DNA from: Hyphomicrobiaceae bacterium
GTDB lineage: Bacteria; Pseudomonadota; Alphaproteobacteria; Rhizobiales; Hyphomicrobiaceae
Direction: 5' to 3'
Assembly (NCBI GenBank): GCA_022844275.1
Contig: JALHMB010000004.1
Location: 538,392-602,391 of the forward strand
DNA: 64,000 nucleotides
In this document: piece after piece, positions 26,813 to 36,563 of the stretch
Layout: each line of letters starts with the position of its first letter
Numbering within the stretch: the first letter of the stretch is position 1
The notes under the pieces: generated by a model
Seen by the model: the letters and a program-made list of their open reading frames with translations, nothing else
What the model was told of the DNA's origin: nothing
Database searches by the model: none
Position numbers and translations under genes: made by a program

Positions 26813-28072
26813 ATGAGTGTCTATGGGCTGATGCGCACGGGCGCATCGGGAATGAATGCGCAGTCCAATCGGCTGGGCACGATAGCCGATAATATCGCCA
26901 ACGCATCGACGGTTGGATATAAGCGCGCGGGCACGCAATTCTCGTCCCTTTTGCTAAATGATACGACGTCGTCTTATAACTCCGGCGGCGTTGAAACGAA
27001 TGTCCGTTATGGGATTTCGCAGCAAGGTGTTTTGACGGGGACGTCGTCGCCTTTTGATATGGCCATCAAGGGTGCCGGCTTCATGCTGGTTTCTGCGCCG
27101 GACGGCAGTTTGGCGTTGACGCGTGCCGGTTCTTTCGTGCCCGATGGCGACGGCTTTCTGATCAATTCGGCGGGTTACACCCTTATGGGCTATCCGCTCC
27201 CGGAGAATGCATCCGGGCCTCCGGTCATCAATGGTACGGCCGGGCTTGTTCCCGTCAATGTGACTGCGGGTGGCATGCGCTCGGCGCCGACCACAACCGG
27301 CGCCATGATAGCCAACCTGCCTTTTCTGTCGGATGTTGTTGTGCCGGCGAATTTGCCTTCGACAAATGCTGCCGGGGCGACATCGACCGCGCGCTCCTCG
27401 GTTCTCGTCTATGGGAATCATGGCGAGGAGGTCATGCTCGACGTCCACTTTGCAAAGACTGACGACGACGAGTGGGAGATGGTCGTCTATGACGCGGCCG
27501 ACCGCGACGCCAACGGCGGGTTCCCATACGCAAACGGGCCGATTGCCCAGGCGACGCTCACATTCGATGGAGTCGGCCAGCTTGATCCGTCGGGCACGAC
27601 CTCGCTCACGGTACCTGTGCCGGGTGGTCAGCCATTGGAGATGGATCTCTCCTCGATGACGCAGGTGAGCGGCGATTATGCCGTGGACTTGATCAACACC
27701 AATGGCAACGCGCCGAGCCGCGTGCAGGGGATCGAGATCGCGCAGGACGGACGGCTCTACGAGGTTTACGAGGACGGCTCGCGCTTCGCCTCCTACCTTA
27801 TTCCGCTCGCGACGGTGCCAAGTCCCGATCGTCTCGCGCCGAAAGCAGGCAATGTCTATTTGCCGTCCAACGACTCCGGCAATCTTCGCGTGGGCATCGC
27901 GGGAACGGCCGGTTTCGGAACCGTCGAATCCGGCAAGCTCGAAAGTTCCACTGTTGATCTCGCGACCGAGCTTGCCGACATGATCGAGGCGCAGCGCAAC
28001 TACACGGCAAACTCGCGCGTGTTCCAGACCGGCTCCGAGCTCATGGATCTGGTCGTCAACCTGAAGCGGTAG
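26813..28072 (+). CDS. flgE: Flagellar hook protein FlgE
   Basis: FlgE polymerises into the hook. The 419-residue product carries the N-terminal motif MRTGASGMNAQSNRLGTIADNIANASTVGYKR, the D-loop region, and the C terminus KLESSTVDLATELADMIEAQRNYTANSRVFQTGSELMDLVVNLKR. GGGGGATCAC precedes the ATG. The first 150 codons use T-ending codons more than neighbouring genes do. It lies 71 bases after ftcR, its likely activator, and starts the hook-filament block. Confidence 0.97.
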   Translation: MSVYGLMRTGASGMNAQSNRLGTIADNIANASTVGYKRAGTQFSSLLLNDTTSSYNSGGVETNVRYGISQQGVLTGTSSPFDMAIKGAGFMLVSAPDGSLALTRAGSFVPDGDGFLINSAGYTLMGYPLPENASGPPVINGTAGLVPVNVTAGGMRSAPTTTGAMIANLPFLSDVVVPANLPSTNAAGATSTARSSVLVYGNHGEEVMLDVHFAKTDDDEWEMVVYDAADRDANGGFPYANGPIAQATLTFDGVGQLDPSGTTSLTVPVPGGQPLEMDLSSMTQVSGDYAVDLINTNGNAPSRVQGIEIAQDGRLYEVYEDGSRFASYLIPLATVPSPDRLAPKAGNVYLPSNDSGNLRVGIAGTAGFGTVESGKLESSTVDLATELADMIEAQRNYTANSRVFQTGSELMDLVVNLKR

Positions 28073-28105
28073 GCCTGGCAGGAAGCGTCGGGTCGGGGGA
28101 GGTAG

Positions 28106-29578
28106 ATGTCACTCACGCTTGCTCATGAGATCGCCCGGGGCGGAATGATGGCGAATGCCACTCAGTCCTCCCTGGTGTCGCGCAACATCGCGAACGTTGA
28201 CAACCCCAACGCCGCCCGAAAGTACGCGCATACGATTTCGTCCGAGATTGGCATAAAGCTCGGCGTGATCAGTAATTCTGTCTCACAGCGGCTGCTCGAG
28301 AGCGTGCTCGGCAGTACGGCCAAGAGTGGCGAGCTGTCGAGCATGACCAACGCTCTCGAGCGTCTGTCTGTCTCGATCAGCGATCCCGAGCTTGGTATCA
28401 GCCCCGCCGCCATGCTCGCCGACATGCAGGAGGCGCTCTACGCCGCTGCTGCCGATCCGAGCAATGTCTCTCTTCTGAGCAACGTGATCTCGGTCGCGAC
28501 GAATGTCGCGAATACCTTGCAGGATGCCGCGAACCTCGTGGTTCAGGTGCGCAAGGAAGCCAATTCCGACATCGCCGACGCGACGCGACAGCTCGATACG
28601 CTGCTCAAGGATTTCGAGGACGCCAACAATAAGATCGTCTCCGGATCGATTGTCGGCCGTGATGTGACCGACCAAGTCGATCGCCGTAACGGGCTGCTCC
28701 GCGAGATCTCGGGCCTCATCGACATCAGCACGACAACGCGTGCCAACAACGACATGGTGTTGTTCACGGCGAGCGGCACTACGCTCTTCGAAAAGGCGCC
28801 ACGTACGATCGGGTTTGATTTCGCGCCACTCACGCCTGGCCAGCCGGGTGGCCTGCTGACGATCGACGGGGTGCCGTATTCGGGTGCGGCGGCGACGAAG
28901 CTTGGTGGCAAGATCGGCGGTCTTCTGCAGATCCGCGATGACGTCGGCATCAGCTATGGTCGGCAGGTCGACGAGATCGCGCGCGGTCTCATCACGACAT
29001 TTGCCGAAGTTGATCAGTCGGCAACGCCGACGCTTCCGGATATTGCCGGCCTCTTCACCTGGTCCGGTGGTCCGGCCCTACCGCCCGGCGGGGCGGTGCT
29101 TGATGGGCTCGCGCTCACGATCCGCGTGAACCCGAATGCTGACCCTAGCCAAGGCGGCAGTCTCGGTCTGCTTCGCGATGGTGGCATCGGCGATCCGGGC
29201 GAGCCGGACTATGTCTACAATGCTGCTGGCAGCGCGGGCTTCAGCCAGCGGCTGCGCGATCTTGCAGCCGGTCTCTCCACGGCACAGGCTTTCGATCCGG
29301 CGGCTGGGCTCAGTGCTTCCACGAGCCTCCTCTCGCTCGCTTCTGACAGCGCCGGCTGGCTCGAGAGCAGACGCAGCTCGGCGAGCAGTCGTCTGGCGGA
29401 CATCGAGGTGCTCGGCGAGCGCGCCGTCAACGCCTGGCACGGCCAGGTCGGCGTCAATCTCGACGAGGAAATGACAAGCCTGATGGCCCTTGAGCGCTCC
29501 TATCAAGCGAGCGCGAGGCTCATGTCGACGGTCGATCAGATGTTCCAGGCCATCCTGCGCGCGACGGGGGCGATCTAA
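28106..29578 (+). CDS. flgK: Hook-associated protein FlgK (HAP1)
   Basis: FlgK is the first hook-filament junction protein. The 490-residue product shows LVSRNIANVDNPNAARKYA at the N terminus, a coiled helix pair near 150-200 (RQLDTLLKDFEDANNKIVSG, DQVDRRNGLLREISGL), and the C-terminal VNLDEEMTSLMALERSYQASARLMSTVDQMFQAIL. GGGGGAGG lies before the ATG. flgL follows after 3 bases. Confidence 0.95.
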   Translation: MSLTLAHEIARGGMMANATQSSLVSRNIANVDNPNAARKYAHTISSEIGIKLGVISNSVSQRLLESVLGSTAKSGELSSMTNALERLSVSISDPELGISPAAMLADMQEALYAAAADPSNVSLLSNVISVATNVANTLQDAANLVVQVRKEANSDIADATRQLDTLLKDFEDANNKIVSGSIVGRDVTDQVDRRNGLLREISGLIDISTTTRANNDMVLFTASGTTLFEKAPRTIGFDFAPLTPGQPGGLLTIDGVPYSGAAATKLGGKIGGLLQIRDDVGISYGRQVDEIARGLITTFAEVDQSATPTLPDIAGLFTWSGGPALPPGGAVLDGLALTIRVNPNADPSQGGSLGLLRDGGIGDPGEPDYVYNAAGSAGFSQRLRDLAAGLSTAQAFDPAAGLSASTSLLSLASDSAGWLESRRSSASSRLADIEVLGERAVNAWHGQVGVNLDEEMTSLMALERSYQASARLMSTVDQMFQAILRATGAI

Positions 29579-29581
29579 TAG

Positions 29582-30631
29582 ATGAAAGCCGATACCATCT
29601 CTTCGCTCGTCAGCCGTGAGATACTGCGTACAGCCAATGCGCGCAATCAGACGACCCTCGCCGATACCCTCAAGGAGTTCAGCACGGGCCGCCATGCCGA
29701 TGTCGGCAAGGTGCTCGGCGGACGCGTCGGCGGCGTGCTGGATATGCGCTATATCGTCGGCAGTCTGACGGGTCTCTCGAACACGAACTCGGTCGTCAAG
29801 CAGCGCATGGATCACATCCAATCGTCGTTTGCGGCCCTGCGGGATCTCGGTGCGGATTTCAGCGAATCGACCATCGGCGTGCACAAGACGGGTTCCGACC
29901 GCAGCCTTCTCATCTCGGATGCCAAGGCGCGCATGGGGACGCTCACGGATGTGCTCAGAACCAGCACGAACGGAGTCTATGCCTTCTCGGGCCTCAACAT
30001 CTCCGCGCCGCCCATCGAGGACTATCTGAGCGAGCCTCCAAGTGCCGCGCGCACCGCGGTCATCGATGCCTTCACCACGGAGTTCGGATTCCCGCCCGAC
30101 GATCCCCAGGTTGCGACGATCACGCCGGCGGAGATGGAAGCTTACATAGACGGGCCGTTCTCGGCACTTTTTGAGGAGCCCTCGTGGAGCGCCAATTTCT
30201 CGCAAGCAACCGACGAGGTTATGCGCGATCGCATTTCCCATCGCGAGGAGATCGACACCTCCGCAACGGTCAATGACACGGGTATTCGACAGGTCTTCTT
30301 CGCGCTGACGCTGGCGATCGACGGCGGTGCCGAGCGCCTCAGGACGGACACGTTCGAGGTCATGGCAACGCGAATCGCGGACAGAGCGAGCGAGGGTGGT
30401 CACAATATCGCAGCGACCCAGGCGCGCGTCGGCGTCGCCGAGGAACGCCTTGCGCAAGCCAACGAGCGTATTTCTCTCGAGAAGACAACGCTGGAGCAGC
30501 GGATCGGTGAGCTGGAAGGCGTCGATTCGTATGAAGTGGCGGATCGGCTCAGCCTGCTGATGACCAGGATCGAGTCGTCCTATTCCGTAACCGCGCGGAT
30601 GCAGCAGCTCACACTATTGAACTACCTCTGA
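29582..30631 (+). CDS. flgL: Hook-associated protein FlgL (HAP3)
   Basis: FlgL is the second junction protein, homologous to flagellin ends. The 349-residue product shows TTLADTLKEFSTGRHADVGKVLGGRVGGVLDMR, GVYAFSGLN and a flagellin-like C-terminal helix (ERISLEKTTLEQRIGELEGVDSYEVADRLSLLMTRIESSYSVTARMQQLTLLNYL). It is co-transcribed with flgK. Confidence 0.92.
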   Translation: MKADTISSLVSREILRTANARNQTTLADTLKEFSTGRHADVGKVLGGRVGGVLDMRYIVGSLTGLSNTNSVVKQRMDHIQSSFAALRDLGADFSESTIGVHKTGSDRSLLISDAKARMGTLTDVLRTSTNGVYAFSGLNISAPPIEDYLSEPPSAARTAVIDAFTTEFGFPPDDPQVATITPAEMEAYIDGPFSALFEEPSWSANFSQATDEVMRDRISHREEIDTSATVNDTGIRQVFFALTLAIDGGAERLRTDTFEVMATRIADRASEGGHNIAATQARVGVAEERLAQANERISLEKTTLEQRIGELEGVDSYEVADRLSLLMTRIESSYSVTARMQQLTLLNYL

Positions 30632-30657
30632 GACGGCAGCGGCGTCCTTGAGGCGGC

Positions 30658-31017
30658 ATGGAGAAAGTAATGCAGCGCATACAGTACGGTGATCTGCTCG
30701 AGGACGATCAGCAGGTGGCCCGCGAGCGCGAGCGTGTCGCACTCGACCAGTCGATCCAGCTTCTGGAGCGGGCCGCCACGTCGGGTGCGCCACTTGCTTC
30801 GGCCGCCGAGGCCATTGCATTTACGAGCAAGCTATGGACGCTGCTCATCGAGGATCTCGCAAGCCCGGATAACGGTCTTCCGAAGGAGCTGAAGGCGCAG
30901 CTCGTCTCGATAGGCATCTGGATCCTGCGTGAGCTCGAGGCCGCGCGCACGGACGCATCGAAGGGCTTCGCGGATGTGATCGTCGTCTCCAAGGCGATAC
31001 GGGACGGGCTCACGTGA
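30658..31017 (+). CDS. flaF: Flagellin synthesis regulator FlaF
   Basis: FlaF is a small alphaproteobacterial protein that promotes flagellin synthesis or export, opposing FlbT in Caulobacter. The 119-residue helical product shows LLERAATSGAPLASAAEAIAFTSKLWTLLIEDLASPDN and LPKELKAQLVSIGIWILREL, which are typical. Its stop overlaps the flbT start. An ATG at 30670 is an alternative start. Confidence 0.92.
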   Translation: MEKVMQRIQYGDLLEDDQQVARERERVALDQSIQLLERAATSGAPLASAAEAIAFTSKLWTLLIEDLASPDNGLPKELKAQLVSIGIWILRELEAARTDASKGFADVIVVSKAIRDGLT

Positions 31018-31460
31018 GCGGACACCTCAAGGTCCATCTGAAGCCGAACGAGCGCGTCTACATCAACGGCGGCGTCCTCAAGGTCGATCGCAAAGTGACG
31101 ATCGAGTTGATGAATGAAGTTGTGTTCCTGCTCGAGGGCCACATTCTTCAGGAAGATCAGGCGACGACGCCGCTGCGCCAGCTCTATTTCATCGTCCAGT
31201 CGATGCTGATGGAGCCGAAGTGCGAGCCGATTGCGCGACAGATGTACGAGCGGTCGCACGAGGCGCTGATCCGGACCTTCAAGAGCCAAGACGTGCTCGA
31301 CGGCCTCATGGAGGTCAAGTCGCTCATGGAGCGTGGACGCACGTTCGAGACGCTGCGGAGGATCCGGGCGCTATTCCCGCTTGAGGACGAGATCCTCAAA
31401 GCCAGGAAGCATACTGCCGTGGAGCCGCCCGCGGAACAGGCCAAGAAATCAGTCGCCTAG
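31014..31460 (+). CDS. flbT: Flagellin mRNA regulator FlbT
   Basis: FlbT is a post-transcriptional regulator that binds the flagellin mRNA leader in Caulobacter. The 148-residue product starts at GTG 31014, overlapping flaF, and shows LKPNERVYINGGVLKVDRKVTIELMN, FLLEGHILQEDQATTPLRQLYFIVQSMLMEP and MYERSHEALIRTFKSQDVLDGLMEVKSLMERGRTFETLRRIRALFPLED. The hairpin in the flagellin leader at 15006-15024 is a candidate target. Confidence 0.94.
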   Translation: MSGHLKVHLKPNERVYINGGVLKVDRKVTIELMNEVVFLLEGHILQEDQATTPLRQLYFIVQSMLMEPKCEPIARQMYERSHEALIRTFKSQDVLDGLMEVKSLMERGRTFETLRRIRALFPLEDEILKARKHTAVEPPAEQAKKSVA

Positions 31461-31487
31461 CGCGGCCCTAACAGAGGTTGAGCTGCT

Positions 31488-31937
31488 ATGGACGTCTCAG
31501 GTGTCCTGAACACGACGCAGAAGACGACAAACGAGACGCAGAAGCCCACGGAATCGACCGTGGCGCCGACGCTCGACTACAACGCCTTTCTTCATCTGCT
31601 GATCGCGCAGATGCGCAATCAGGATCCCATGGAGCCGATGAAGTCGAGTGACTACGTCGCCCAGCTCGCGACGTTCTCGCAGGTCGAGAAGACGATCCAG
31701 ACCAACGAACGCATCGCTTCCCTACTGAATACGAACAACCTGCAGCTAGCAGAGAGCATGATCGGCAAGACCGTCATCTCCGAGGAAAATAATGCGGCCG
31801 GCGTTGTTGTGGCGGCCAAAGTGGTCGACAACGGCGTTATGGTGATGCTTGACGACGGTTCCGAGTTCATGGTTGGCGAGGGCTTGATCATCGGTGAGAG
31901 CGGTGCCGCGCCTCCAGCTGACGAGAGCACCACGTGA
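31488..31937 (+). CDS. flgD: Hook-capping protein FlgD (short form)
   Basis: FlgD caps the growing hook during FlgE assembly. This 149-residue form carries the conserved N-terminal region (LDYNAFLHLLIAQMRNQDPMEPMKSSDYVAQLATFSQVEKTIQTNERIASLL) and only a short C-terminal part, as is usual in rhizobia, compared with about 230 residues in enteric bacteria. fliQ starts within its stop codon region. Confidence 0.93.
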   Translation: MDVSGVLNTTQKTTNETQKPTESTVAPTLDYNAFLHLLIAQMRNQDPMEPMKSSDYVAQLATFSQVEKTIQTNERIASLLNTNNLQLAESMIGKTVISEENNAAGVVVAAKVVDNGVMVMLDDGSEFMVGEGLIIGESGAAPPADESTT

Positions 31938-32200
31938 ACGAAGCGGATGCCATGGAGCTGGTCCAGGCTGCGATCTGGACCGTGATCATGGTCGCCGGGC
32001 CTTGCGTTCTCGCGGCGATGGTGGTCGGTATCATCATCGCGCTCCTGCAGGCCCTGACGCAGGTGCAGGAAATAACACTCACCTTTGTGCCGAAAATCAT
32101 GGCGATCTTCGTCGTCGCCATGTTCTCCGCGCACTTTATGGGCGCGAACGTGTTCGCCTTTGCCCAATTGACTTTTCTGCACGTGGAAAAAGGCTTCTGA
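31934..32200 (+). CDS. fliQ: Flagellar export gate protein FliQ
   Basis: FliQ is an 88-residue, two-helix membrane component of the export gate. The sequence ALELV-like start, AAIWTVIMVAGPCVLAAMVVGIIIALLQALTQVQEITLTFVPKIMAIFVVAMF matches the family. The start is GTG 31934, overlapping the flgD stop by 4 bases. Confidence 0.95.
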   Translation: MNEADAMELVQAAIWTVIMVAGPCVLAAMVVGIIIALLQALTQVQEITLTFVPKIMAIFVVAMFSAHFMGANVFAFAQLTFLHVEKGF

Positions 32201-32317
32201 AGCCTCGGCGCGTGTCATTGGTCAGCTCCCGATCAGCATCACTTGCGAGGATGAACGTGCGGCGCCGCGGCTCGGCGTGATTCCGCGCGGACATTGCTTT
32301 CGGTGAGGGGGTTCAGG

Positions 32318-34408
32318 GTGTCGCAATCAACGACAGGCCAGATAGCGCTCAATCGGCTGGGCGGGCTGACGGATATGGGCTTCGCAGCCGGGATCGTGCT
32401 GATCCTGGCGGTGCTGTTCCTGCCACTGCCACCGCTGTTGATCGATGCCGGCCTCGCTTTTTCGATCGCGGCTGCAGTGCTGATCCTCATGGTTGCGTTG
32501 TGGGTCCAGCGGCCTCTCGAGTTCTCGTCCTTTCCGACCATCCTGCTGATCATCACGATGATGCGCCTCGCCTTCAACGTGGCGACAACGCGAATCATTC
32601 TGACCGAAGGCGCCAATGGTGAGCACGCGGCCGGTTACGTCATTGCAGGTTTCTCGAAGCTCGTCATGGGCGGCGACTTCGTCATCGGCGTAGTGGTGTT
32701 CGTCATCCTTCTGACGGTGAACTTCATCGTCATAACCAAGGGCGCATCGCGTATCGCCGAAGTCGGCGCCCGATTCGCCCTCGATGGTATTCCCGGCAAG
32801 CAGATGGCGATCGACGCTGATCTCTCATCGGGCCTCATCGACGAACGCGAGGCGCAGCGCCGCCGACGCGAGCTCGAGGAGGAAAGCTCCTTCTTCGGCT
32901 CCATGGACGGTGCCTCGAAGTTCGTGCGCGGTGATGCCATCGCAGGCCTCATCATTACCGCCGTGAACGTTTTCGGCGGTATTCTTATCGCAACCTTCAG
33001 GCACGGTATGCCGCTCGCCGAGGCGGCGGACGTGTTCACCAAGCTCTCGGTTGGCGACGGTCTCGTTACGCAGATTCCGGCGCTGATCATCTCGCTCGCT
33101 GCCGGTCTCGTGGTGGCGAAGGGCGGCACGCATGGTTCGGTTGAGAAGACCGTTGTCACTCAGGTCACTACCCACCCCAAGGCGTTGCTCATGACAGCAG
33201 CCGCCATGGGGCTCCTGGCGCTCGGGCCGGGGTTGCCGCTTCTGCCCTTCGCAATTCTCGGCGGCATTGCCGCCGCCGCCGGCTTCGCCATCCCGCGAAG
33301 ATGGGCTCAGGAGAAGAAGGCAGCGGACGCCAAGGTCCAAGAGGCCACGCAGGTGGCCGAGGAAGAAGCGCGCCAGTCGATCAAAGGTGCGCTCAAGATA
33401 AGCGAGATCGAAATCGTTTTCGGCCAGCGTCTGTCGGCGGAGTTCATCCGCAAGCACGATGAGCTGGCACAGCGCGTCGCCAAGCTTCGGCGGAAGTTCG
33501 CCAAGCAGTATGGCTTCGTCGTGCCCGAGATCAATCTGTCCGATGATTTCTCCCTGCCGGCCCGTGGATATCAGATCCGTATTCATGGGGCGACCGTCGG
33601 TAGCCACGAGCTGCCGATCGGCGACGTCCTCGTCATTGTCGGCGACGGCCCCAAGCCGAGCATCACGGGCGTCAACACGATCGAGCCCGCATTCGGCCTC
33701 AAGGCCATCTGGATTCCCGAGGCCTATGCGAAAGAGGTAAAGCGTGAGGGCTTCGCAACTGTCGACGTCATGACGGTGCTTCTCACGCACCTGAGCGAGG
33801 CCGTCCGCAACAACCTCGCCCAACTCTTCTCCTATCGCGACATGCAGGCACTGATCGACGGGCTACCGCCCGAGTACAAGCGCCTGCTCGATGAGATCCG
33901 CCCGGCGCATATCTCGTTTTCCGGCATCCAAGCCGTGCTCAAGATGCTGCTCGGTGAGCGCGTCTCGATCCGCAACATCCAACTCATCCTCGAGGCGGTC
34001 GCGGAAATCGCACCGCATACGCGCCGTTCCGAGGCGGTTGCCGAGCATGTCCGCCAGCGTATGGCGCAGCAGATATGCGGCGATCTCTCCAAAGACGGCA
34101 CGCTATCGGTCCTGCGCCTCGGCAGCCGGTGGGATCTGGCCTTCCACGAGAGTCTGAAACGCGATCAGCGTGGCGAGGTCGTCGAGTTCGACATCGATCC
34201 ACGGCTCATCGAGGACTTCAGCAAGGACGCCTCGCGCGTCATCGCGAGCCATACCGAGAAGGGCGAGCAGTTCGTCCTCGTGACCTCCGTGGAGGCGCGA
34301 CCCTTCGTACGCATGGTTATCGAACGGCTCTTCCCGACGCTACCGGTGTTGTCACACGCCGAGATCGCGCGCGGGATCCAGATCAAGGCGCTCGGCAGCA
34401 TTGCATAA
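32318..34408 (+). CDS. flhA: Flagellar export gate protein FlhA
   Basis: FlhA is the large export-gate protein with eight membrane segments (residues about 20-330) and a cytoplasmic docking domain. The 696-residue product shows [43 protein letters not shown], the FHIPEP-type loop [26 protein letters not shown] and [42 protein letters not shown] at 32318, six bases after GAGGGGG, is the best start; TTG 32294 is an alternative. A 117-base gap separates it from fliQ. Its stop overlaps fliR. Confidence 0.97.
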   Translation: MSQSTTGQIALNRLGGLTDMGFAAGIVLILAVLFLPLPPLLIDAGLAFSIAAAVLILMVALWVQRPLEFSSFPTILLIITMMRLAFNVATTRIILTEGANGEHAAGYVIAGFSKLVMGGDFVIGVVVFVILLTVNFIVITKGASRIAEVGARFALDGIPGKQMAIDADLSSGLIDEREAQRRRRELEEESSFFGSMDGASKFVRGDAIAGLIITAVNVFGGILIATFRHGMPLAEAADVFTKLSVGDGLVTQIPALIISLAAGLVVAKGGTHGSVEKTVVTQVTTHPKALLMTAAAMGLLALGPGLPLLPFAILGGIAAAAGFAIPRRWAQEKKAADAKVQEATQVAEEEARQSIKGALKISEIEIVFGQRLSAEFIRKHDELAQRVAKLRRKFAKQYGFVVPEINLSDDFSLPARGYQIRIHGATVGSHELPIGDVLVIVGDGPKPSITGVNTIEPAFGLKAIWIPEAYAKEVKREGFATVDVMTVLLTHLSEAVRNNLAQLFSYRDMQALIDGLPPEYKRLLDEIRPAHISFSGIQAVLKMLLGERVSIRNIQLILEAVAEIAPHTRRSEAVAEHVRQRMAQQICGDLSKDGTLSVLRLGSRWDLAFHESLKRDQRGEVVEFDIDPRLIEDFSKDASRVIASHTEKGEQFVLVTSVEARPFVRMVIERLFPTLPVLSHAEIARGIQIKALGSIA

Positions 34409-35151
34409 TGCTCGAACTGGACGAGTACGCGACCGGTGTCATCCTGATCCTCTGCAGGGTCGGGACGACGCTGATGCTCTCGCCCGGGTTTGGCACCGCG
34501 CGCGTGCCAGGGCGCGTCCGCCTCTATCTGGCGCTGGCGCTGGCGCTCGCCGCCGCGCCGCGTGTTCTCGATGGGGCCGACCTCAAGCTCGCGCAGGGCG
34601 GGTTGCTGCTCGGCTTTGTCCTGGCGGAGTGTGTCGTTGGCGCCGTGATCGGGCTCGTATGCCGGATCTACATCGCGGCGCTCGAATTTATGATGACAGC
34701 CGTCTCGAACTACATTGGTCTGAATGGCCTCGCAGCCGGTATCGACAACGAGGAGGCCGCGCCGACGCTTGCGACGCTTATCGCGCTCTCGGCGACCCTG
34801 CTCATCCTGCTCCTCGATTTCCATCATATCCTGATCAAGACGGTGCTCGACTCGTACGGGCGCATTCCGCTCGGCGTGATGTCCGAGCCCGAGTTCGGCC
34901 TGCGGCTGTTGACGTCAACGCTCAATGTCGCCTTCACGATCAGCCTGCAGGTGACGGGGCCCTTTATCGTCTATGCCATTCTTGTCAACGTGCTCTTCGG
35001 CATTCTCGGCAAGCTCATTCCGCAGGTTCCGTCCTACTTCATATCGATCCCGTTCCTGTTGATGGGTGGTCTGTTCTTCCTCTATCTCATGGTGCCGGAG
35101 ATGCTGCAGATCTACTTCGATGCTTTCAATACAACGCTGACGAATCTATGA
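34408..35151 (+). CDS. fliR: Flagellar export gate protein FliR
   Basis: FliR is the third core gate protein. The 247-residue product is hydrophobic throughout, with VILILCRVGTTLMLSPGFGTARVPGRVRLYLALALALAAAP at the start and LVNVLFGILGKLIPQVPSYFISIPFLLMGGLFFLYL near the end. The ATG at 34408 overlaps the flhA stop; the long upstream in-frame extension is out-of-frame flhA. Confidence 0.95.
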   Translation: MLELDEYATGVILILCRVGTTLMLSPGFGTARVPGRVRLYLALALALAAAPRVLDGADLKLAQGGLLLGFVLAECVVGAVIGLVCRIYIAALEFMMTAVSNYIGLNGLAAGIDNEEAAPTLATLIALSATLLILLLDFHHILIKTVLDSYGRIPLGVMSEPEFGLRLLTSTLNVAFTISLQVTGPFIVYAILVNVLFGILGKLIPQVPSYFISIPFLLMGGLFFLYLMVPEMLQIYFDAFNTTLTNL

Positions 35152-35161
35152 GGGCGCAGCC

Positions 35162-35563
35162 ATGAAGAAGCGCTCCATCGCGCGTCTCAGGAGGCTGGTC
35201 CGCCTCACCGAGCATCTCTACGAGAAGGAAGCGCAGGCTGCCCAGCAGCTCATGCGTGCGCGCGATGATACAGCGAAGGCGGCGGCGGTGACGCGGGCTT
35301 ACCTCGATCAGGAAAATCTCGTCGCCAGCGTGTTCCCGGAGCTTGTCAGCTCCCGCGCCGTGAAGCTCGAGCGGCGGGCCGGCGAACTCGGCGCCGAGGT
35401 CGAGCAGCAGATCGGGCAGGCTGCCGCGGCGCGGGGACGTTTGAAGGGCCTCTCGAACAAGCTCAGCCGCGAAATCTTCAACGAGGCGCAGGAGCAGGAC
35501 GCGCGCCAGCTCGAAGATGCCATCGAGCAGTTCGTCCGCCGCCGGCTCGCAAGCCTGAAATAA
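35162..35563 (+). CDS. FliJ-like coiled-coil protein
   Basis: This 133-residue protein is basic and almost wholly helical (RLRRLVRLTEHLYEKEAQAAQQLMRARDDTAKAAAVTRAYLD; VKLERRAGELGAEVEQQIGQAAAARGRLKGLSNKLSREIFNEAQEQ). Size and heptad pattern fit FliJ, the coiled-coil stalk that enters the FliI hexamer and recycles chaperones. It follows fliR by 10 bases. Sequence likeness to FliJ is weak, as is common for the family, so a different export chaperone is possible. Confidence 0.6.
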   Translation: MKKRSIARLRRLVRLTEHLYEKEAQAAQQLMRARDDTAKAAAVTRAYLDQENLVASVFPELVSSRAVKLERRAGELGAEVEQQIGQAAAARGRLKGLSNKLSREIFNEAQEQDARQLEDAIEQFVRRRLASLK

Positions 35564-35649
35564 GGTCGCCGCGCCACTATGGGGACCGGGAGAGGTGCGG
35601 TTGCCGACCGGCAACCGGGCCTCGCGAACGCGGGTAGTCACGGCACAGA

Positions 35650-36135
35650 ATGGCGATTGATCTGCAAGGCATAGCGCGGCTTGTTGGCGCCGCCGACGTT
35701 GGGACGTCGAGTGTCGGCGCACCGGTGGGGCAATCGGCCTTCACAACGACCGTGAAGCGTGCGGGCGAGATCGCGCCTTTCGAGACGGTCGTCCGCAAGG
35801 CAGCAGAAGAGCAGGCAAAGGCAGCGGCCCCGAGCGTGGATACAGCGCCGGGAGCGGAGGCTGTCAGAGCTAAGAATGCCGCGAAGGCGCGCAAGTCCTT
35901 CGAAGCCTTCGCGCTGCAGGCCTTCATCGGCTCGATGCTGCCGAAGGAGAATACGAAGCTCTTCGGCACGGGCTCGGCCGGCAAACTCTGGCAATCGGTG
36001 ATGGCCGAGAAGCTTGCAGAGCAGATTGCATCGAGCGGGCGGCTGAAACTGCTGCCTGACGAACCGGCAAATACAGCGACAGCGCCGCCGCCGGCCAATG
36101 GCGGCAAGACTGAGCCAAATGGAGGTGGACGTTGA
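35650..36135 (+). CDS. flgJ: FlgJ-type rod-binding protein without hydrolase domain
   Basis: The 161-residue product contains the rod-binding domain of FlgJ at about 77-138 (SFEAFALQAFIGSMLPKENTKLFGTGSAGKLWQSVMAEKLAEQIASSGRLKLL), which acts as the rod cap. It lacks the C-terminal peptidoglycan hydrolase domain present in enteric FlgJ, as usual in alphaproteobacteria, so a separate enzyme must open the wall. The flanks are low-complexity. GGAGGTGG near its end serves the next gene, whose ATG overlaps this stop. Confidence 0.88.
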   Translation: MAIDLQGIARLVGAADVGTSSVGAPVGQSAFTTTVKRAGEIAPFETVVRKAAEEQAKAAAPSVDTAPGAEAVRAKNAAKARKSFEAFALQAFIGSMLPKENTKLFGTGSAGKLWQSVMAEKLAEQIASSGRLKLLPDEPANTATAPPPANGGKTEPNGGGR

Positions 36136-36563
36136 TGTACGCGCAAGAACAGGGTCGCAAAATCACACGACATGCCGCGGCTGAAGCCCCCGCGCTCGAA
36201 AGCACCCGGATCATGGAGGCCATACTTCACCTGGCTGATCTGATCAGCGACGTCGTGCGGGAAGAAAGGGCGCTGATCGCGCGTCCCGAGGGTGCAGACT
36301 TCAGTGCGCTGGTCGCACGGAAGAGTCATCTGGCCCTGGAGCTCGGGAAGCTCGTGAAGGTCGCCGAGGGGAAGATGCCGACCGAGCGCGTGCGACAGCG
36401 TCTCGCAGCGCTCTCATCGGAACTTGCTGCGAACGAACGTATGCTGCGGCGGCACATGGACGCCGTCTACGAAATCTCCTCGCTGATCGGTGAGGCCATC
36501 GAACAGTCGACGGCTGACGGCACCTATTCGAGCGAAATCGCGCGCAAGGGAGCGCGCATATGA
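36135..36563 (+). CDS. FlgN-like export chaperone
   Basis: The 142-residue helical product has two long amphipathic helices (MEAILHLADLISDVVREERALIARPEGADFSALVARKSHLALELGKLVK; QRLAALSSELAANERMLRRHMDAVYEISSLIGEAIEQS). This is the FlgN layout; FlgN is the chaperone of FlgK and FlgL, both encoded in the cluster. It follows flgJ with overlapping stop/start and a good ribosome binding site. The family match is by pattern only. Confidence 0.6.
   Translation: MYAQEQGRKITRHAAAEAPALESTRIMEAILHLADLISDVVREERALIARPEGADFSALVARKSHLALELGKLVKVAEGKMPTERVRQRLAALSSELAANERMLRRHMDAVYEISSLIGEAIEQSTADGTYSSEIARKGARI

Noticed and set aside
34075..34407. N-terminal extension of FliR
   Set aside because: It is out-of-frame flhA sequence; FliR homology begins at the ATG at 34408.
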